64,000 bases of DNA from the NCBI GenBank assembly GCA_963611165.1, contig CAVDQG010000003.1:54418-118417 (forward strand). The letters run 5' to 3'. The notes under the pieces were generated by a model. That model was not told where the DNA came from, ran no database searches, and worked only from the letters and a program-made list of their open reading frames with translations. Shown in pieces: positions 60,751 to 64,000 of this stretch; the first letter of the stretch is position 1, and each line of letters opens with the position of its first letter. This DNA comes from SIG603 sp963611165 (GTDB lineage Bacteria > Bacillota > Clostridia > Oscillospirales > Acutalibacteraceae). A program made the position numbers and the translations under genes.

Positions 60751-62031
60751 TTATCTGATTTGACCGTTTCCGTGGATGATATACTTATAGGAAACGATTT
60801 GCTCAAGACCCATGGGGCCTCTTGCGTGTAATTTTTGTGTAGAAATACCGATTTCGGCTCCGAGTCCCATTTCTCCGCCGTCCGTAAAACGTGTGGATGC
60901 GTTGACATAGACGCAGGCTGAATCGATATTTTTTGTAAAGTAATCTGCACTTGCGATGTTTTTCGTGACGATAGCTTCGCTGTGTTTTGTTGAATAACGC
61001 TCGATGTGGTCGACGGCTTCCTCGATTGAGTCTACAATTTTTACCGACATTATATAGTCGTTATATTCCGTTGACCAATCTTCGTCCGTTGCCGCTTTGG
61101 CTTTGCTTCCGAGTAATTCGCAAACTCGCTTATCACCTCGGATTTCGACATTTTTCTCCTGAAGCTTTTGGACGATAATCGGAAGAGCTTCTTTGTAAAT
61201 ATCCTTGTGAACAAGAAGTTTTTCGGCGGCGTTGCAGACGGACGGGCGTGAGGTTTTTGCGTTGAACACTATATCTCTTGCCATATCGATATCGGCATCG
61301 GCGTCAACATAAATGTGACAGTTGCCGGCGCCTGTCTCGATAACGGGCACCTTTGAATTTTCGACAACGGAGCGAATGAGTCCTTTTCCGCCTCTTGGAA
61401 TGAGGACATCGAGATAACCCTTTAGGTGCATCATTTCTGTTGCCGACTCTCTTGATGTGTTTTGAACAAGCTGAATGCTGTTTTCGTCAAGTCCTACGGA
61501 AGAAACAGCTCTTTTGAGCACATTTACGATAGCGTTGTTTGAATTAAAGGCTTCCTTTCCACCGCGCAGAATGCAAGCTGAGCCGGCTTTCAGACAAAGT
61601 GCGGCGGCGTCGCTTGTGACATTCGGTCTTGCTTCAAAAATAATTCCGATAACACCGAGCGGAACGGTGATTTTTTCGTATTTAAGTCCGTTGGGAAGAG
61701 TTTTTCCGTCAAGAATTTTTCCCAGCGGCTCTCCGGATGCGATAACCGCAGTAATACCCGCCGACATGGAGATTATTCTCTGCTCTGTGAGGGTGAGACG
61801 GTCTATCATGGCGTCGCTCATACCGTTTTTCTTTGCCAGAGAAATATCCTCGGCATTTGCTTTCAGAATTTCTTCTTTATTAAAGATAAGAGCGGTGCTC
61901 ATTGCTGAAAGTGCCTCGTTTCGCAAGGAACTCAGTTCATTAAGCTTCTTAGCGGCTTTCTTAGCACGCTTTCCCATTTCGAGCATTTCTTCGCTTATGT
62001 CAAATGCTGCGTTTGTGAAGTTATCACTCAT
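60751..62031 (-). CDS. proA: Glutamate-5-semialdehyde dehydrogenase ProA (426 aa)
   Basis: Second step of proline synthesis, NADPH-dependent reduction of glutamyl-5-phosphate. Motifs include VPLGVIGIIFEARPNVTSDAA, LIPRGGKGLIRSV and the active-site Cys in SRPSVCNAAEKLLVH. The frame is open back to 62160, through the proB coding region; the ATG at 62031 gives the family-normal start MSDNFTNAAF and overlaps proB by 8 bases. Confidence 0.96.
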   Translation of the reverse strand: MSDNFTNAAFDISEEMLEMGKRAKKAAKKLNELSSLRNEALSAMSTALIFNKEEILKANAEDISLAKKNGMSDAMIDRLTLTEQRIISMSAGITAVIASGEPLGKILDGKTLPNGLKYEKITVPLGVIGIIFEARPNVTSDAAALCLKAGSACILRGGKEAFNSNNAIVNVLKRAVSSVGLDENSIQLVQNTSRESATEMMHLKGYLDVLIPRGGKGLIRSVVENSKVPVIETGAGNCHIYVDADADIDMARDIVFNAKTSRPSVCNAAEKLLVHKDIYKEALPIIVQKLQEKNVEIRGDKRVCELLGSKAKAATDEDWSTEYNDYIMSVKIVDSIEEAVDHIERYSTKHSEAIVTKNIASADYFTKNIDSACVYVNASTRFTDGGEMGLGAEIGISTQKLHARGPMGLEQIVSYKYIIHGNGQIR

Positions 62032-62851
62032 ACTGTTCTCCGTTCTGCTTGGGGCATTTCCACGGCACGGCGAAAATAGTGCCGATATCTTTGCCCTCGA
62101 GCAAGTCATATAAATTTTCTGATTTGTCGCTTGAAATAATTGCGGTAACAACGCCTGCACCCGTTGCGATTTTTGCGGCGCTGACCTTCGTGGTCATTCC
62201 GCCTGTTCCGAGTGAGGTTCCCGAGCCGCCCGCCAAGGCTTCGATTTCGGGAGTTATCTCTCTTATATAAGGTATTCTCTGTGCGTTAGGATTGTTTTTC
62301 GGGTTTCCGTCATACATTCCGTCAATGTCGGTGAGAATTATGAGAGCGTCAGCGCCGACCAATTCCGCAACAATTGCCGAAAGAGTGTCGTTATCACCGA
62401 TTTTGACGCCTTCGAGCTCATCGGTTGCAACTGTGTCGTTCTCGTTTACGATAGGAATGATGTCCATTTGGAGCAATTCCGAGAATGTATTTGAGGCGTT
62501 GTGTCTTCTTATCGGGTTGGATGTGTCGTCCTTGGTGAGAAGAACCTGTGCCACCTTGCGGTCATATTCTCCGAAAAGCTTGTCATACATAAACATAAGC
62601 TCGCACTGACCGATTGCGGCAAGTGCCTGTTTCTTTGCGTTGTCGTGAGGCCGCTCCTTTAGGTCAAGCTTTCCCATTCCTACGCCGATTGCGCCTGATG
62701 AGACGAGAATTATTTTCTTGCCTGAATTTTGAAGATCGCTGATCGTTTTGCAAAGCGAAGCCATTCCCCTGAGGTTAAGCTTGCCGTTTGGGTAGGTGAG
62801 AGTTGAAGTGCCTACCTTTATAACTATAGTATTTGCGTGCGTAATGTCCAT
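62024..62851 (-). CDS. proB: Glutamate 5-kinase ProB, lacking PUA domain (275 aa)
   Basis: An amino-acid kinase fold beginning IVIKVGTSTLT with VSSGAIGVGMGKLDL, IPIVNENDTVATDE and GTGGMTTKVSAAKIA. It ends at residue 275, without the C-terminal PUA domain of long ProB; short ProB proteins occur in many bacteria. First gene of the minus-strand run; feedback control by proline lies in the kinase domain. Confidence 0.95.
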   Translation of the reverse strand: MDITHANTIVIKVGTSTLTYPNGKLNLRGMASLCKTISDLQNSGKKIILVSSGAIGVGMGKLDLKERPHDNAKKQALAAIGQCELMFMYDKLFGEYDRKVAQVLLTKDDTSNPIRRHNASNTFSELLQMDIIPIVNENDTVATDELEGVKIGDNDTLSAIVAELVGADALIILTDIDGMYDGNPKNNPNAQRIPYIREITPEIEALAGGSGTSLGTGGMTTKVSAAKIATGAGVVTAIISSDKSENLYDLLEGKDIGTIFAVPWKCPKQNGEQYE

Positions 62852-62893
62852 AAAAATATTCCTTTACTTTAATTAGCTAAAGCATTTAACAGA

Positions 62894-62921
62894 ATTTTAC
62901 CACAAATAAGATAAAATGCAA
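62894..62921 (-). promoter_or_regulatory. Promoter of the proBA operon
   Basis: Minus strand: TTGCAT (62921-62916), 16 nt, TAAAAT (62899-62894). No T-box or other leader is visible. Confidence 0.6.
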
Positions 62922-62931
62922 TATGGAAAGC

Positions 62932-62960
62932 TTGAATATTCATCGGTGACTTTGTATTAT
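62932..62960 (+). promoter_or_regulatory. Promoter of the HD hydrolase gene
   Basis: TTGAAT (62932-62937), 17 nt, TATTAT (62955-62960); divergent from the proBA promoter. Confidence 0.65.
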
Positions 62961-62994
62961 TAAGTGAATTAAGTAAATTTTAGGGAGAAATCTA

Positions 62995-63570
62995 ATGAAA
63001 CCACAAGAATTGATAGATTTTATGAAAACGCTTCAAGTGCTCAAGGACTCGACAAGGCACTGCTGGCTTCAGTCCGGCAGACAGGAGAGTGTGGCTGAGC
63101 ACTCGTGGAGACTTGCCGTAATGGCTATGCTTGTCGGTGAGGAGATAGACGGAATAGATACTGATAAGCTTATAAAGATATGCCTCATACACGATTTAGG
63201 AGAGGCAATAACGGGTGATATTCCAACATTTAACAAAACAAAGGAAGATGAAATCACAGAAAGAGAGAAAATTAACGGCTTATTTGAAAGTTTGCCGGGT
63301 GATACAGGCAGAATGCTTAAAGAACTTTTTGATGAGTTCGAAGACCAGAGCACCCAAGAGGGAAGGCTTGCGAAGGCGCTTGATAAGATAGAAGCACTCG
63401 ACCAGCATAATTTATCGGATATAAGGACATGGCTGCCGCTCGAATATGATTTGCAGTTAAGTTACGGCGAGAAAGAATGCAGTAACTTTAAGTACACCGA
63501 GAGCTTAAGATCCATAGTAAACAAACAAAGCTTAGATAAAATAGACAAAGAAAGAACGATAGACTTGTAA
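62995..63570 (+). CDS. HD-domain phosphohydrolase, YfbR/HDDC2-like (191 aa)
   Basis: Metal-binding HD motif set: SVAEHSWRLA (His), ICLIHDLGEAITGDIP (HD). Similar proteins are 5'-deoxynucleotidases. The C-terminal ~40 residues are helical and charged. Independent promoter. Nucleotide pool housekeeping is the likely role, inferred from the family. Confidence 0.88.
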   Translation: MKPQELIDFMKTLQVLKDSTRHCWLQSGRQESVAEHSWRLAVMAMLVGEEIDGIDTDKLIKICLIHDLGEAITGDIPTFNKTKEDEITEREKINGLFESLPGDTGRMLKELFDEFEDQSTQEGRLAKALDKIEALDQHNLSDIRTWLPLEYDLQLSYGEKECSNFKYTESLRSIVNKQSLDKIDKERTIDL

Positions 63571-63656
63571 GATGCTACAAAAATAGTGCCAAATGATATT
63601 TACAGCACAATAAGTTGTGGTTTGTGAGATAAATACAAAAATAAGGAAAATAGTTG

Positions 63657-63994
63657 TTGACTTTGACGGCTTGATTTGATATTATAGCAAGGCACTCGGG
63701 AAACAGTGATGATTTAGCCGAGAGCGACACAATATCGAATCGAGCGGTTTCAAAGTTTTTCAAAAACAACTTGACAAACTGAAAGAGATTTGATAAAATA
63801 GACAAGCTGTTCAAAGACAGCAAGTCAAACAAAACTTAAGATTTTGAAAAAAAGTTTTAAAAAGAGCTTGACAAAATCGAAAAGGTTTGATAAAATAGAC
63901 AAGCTGTTCGAAAGAGCGGCGAGTCGAATACCGAAAAGCTTCTGAAAAAAACTTCAAAAAAGTTCTTGACAAGAGCGAAACGGTATGATATAAT
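63657..63994 (+). promoter_or_regulatory. Four tandem strong promoters, probably of an rRNA operon beyond the window
   Basis: Four -35/-10 pairs, each with a 17-nt spacer and TGA before the -10: TTGACT 63657/TATTAT 63680; TTGACA 63771/TAAAAT 63794; TTGACA 63868/TAAAAT 63891; TTGACA 63966/TATAAT 63989. Copies lie 114, 97 and 98 bp apart. Segments around copies 2 and 3 share a near-identical tail (TAAAATAGACAAGCTGTTC). Nothing else lies in 63571-64000. Multiple strong promoters in tandem are typical upstream of 16S rRNA, which would begin past 64000. Confidence 0.8.
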
Positions 63995-64000
63995 AACTAA

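Noticed and set aside
62032..62160. N-terminal extension of proA
   Set aside because: It overlaps proB coding sequence in another frame; proA begins at 62031.
62852..62893. Proline T-box or other attenuator before proBA
   Set aside because: The leader is too short and has no T-box core.
1..64000. CRISPR arrays, tRNA genes, insertion sequences, prophage
   Set aside because: No regularly spaced repeats, tRNA cloverleaf, transposase or phage genes were found by reading both strands.

Overview
The window looks like chromosomal core genome of a low-to-mid GC Gram-positive gut or rumen clostridium, most likely Oscillospiraceae/Ruminococcaceae. The basis is T-box riboswitches ahead of cysE-cysS and serS, sigma-A promoters with 17-nt spacers, TTG starts behind strong Shine-Dalgarno sites, a ClpE-type ATPase, MurT/GatD, DUF3842 and DUF5711 proteins, and AGA-rich coding. 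The genus is inference. No phage, insertion sequence, CRISPR array or tRNA gene was found. The only clearly accessory module is a hicAB toxin-antitoxin pair.

Layout. 1-4220: the end of hemW, a 2[4Fe-4S] ferredoxin, a rhodanese/TtcA-like PP-loop protein, a small membrane protein, a TrmN6-like methyltransferase and rsmI. 4344-7400: a DUF3842 gene, then a cysteine T-box controlling cysE-cysS. 7400-8125: a non-canonical interval with an extended -10 promoter, two micro-ORFs and a run of four hairpins closed by a terminator. 8222-13168: dusB, polA, rlmA-like, nitroreductase. 13350-17936: LMW phosphatase, rimI, tsaD and a ten-repeat SH3/L,D-transpeptidase. 18168-21815: a heterodimeric ABC exporter. 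On the minus strand follow lrgAB and a DUF1015 gene. 24684-29643: an ABC-2 module of GldA/F/G and DUF4340 type. Then ridA (-), a GPH transporter with unusual codon use and a GDSL esterase (-).

33051-44912 is a long plus-strand run: ruvCAB, an rRNA-type methyltransferase, ecfA1-ecfA2-ecfT-truA, DUF5711, cvpA, pgsA and clpE. It is followed by a fucose/arabinose isomerase-family gene whose promoter carries a palindrome, a divergent murT-gatD pair, uxaC, hicAB, a Sel1-like micro-gene and a T-box-controlled serS. Next come a hexapeptide transferase, an FHA-FtsW/RodA fusion with its class B PBP, and a second GPH transporter. A minus-strand run proB-proA-glutaredoxin-GNAT-gtrA, an HD hydrolase, and four tandem strong promoters at the right edge close the window; the promoters probably drive an rRNA operon starting just outside it.

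The recurring themes are RNA modification (TtcA-like, TrmN6-like, RsmI, DusB, RlmA, TsaD, TruA, the 35359 methyltransferase) and cell-wall synthesis (YkuD protein, MurT/GatD, FtsW-PBP, lrgAB). The most unusual observations are a MurT/GatD pair in which the glutaminase catalytic residues are replaced, the micro-ORF/hairpin-array locus at 7533-8124 with a degenerate relative beside hicB at 51153, and a recurrent TAG/TAAG element directly after many -10 boxes.
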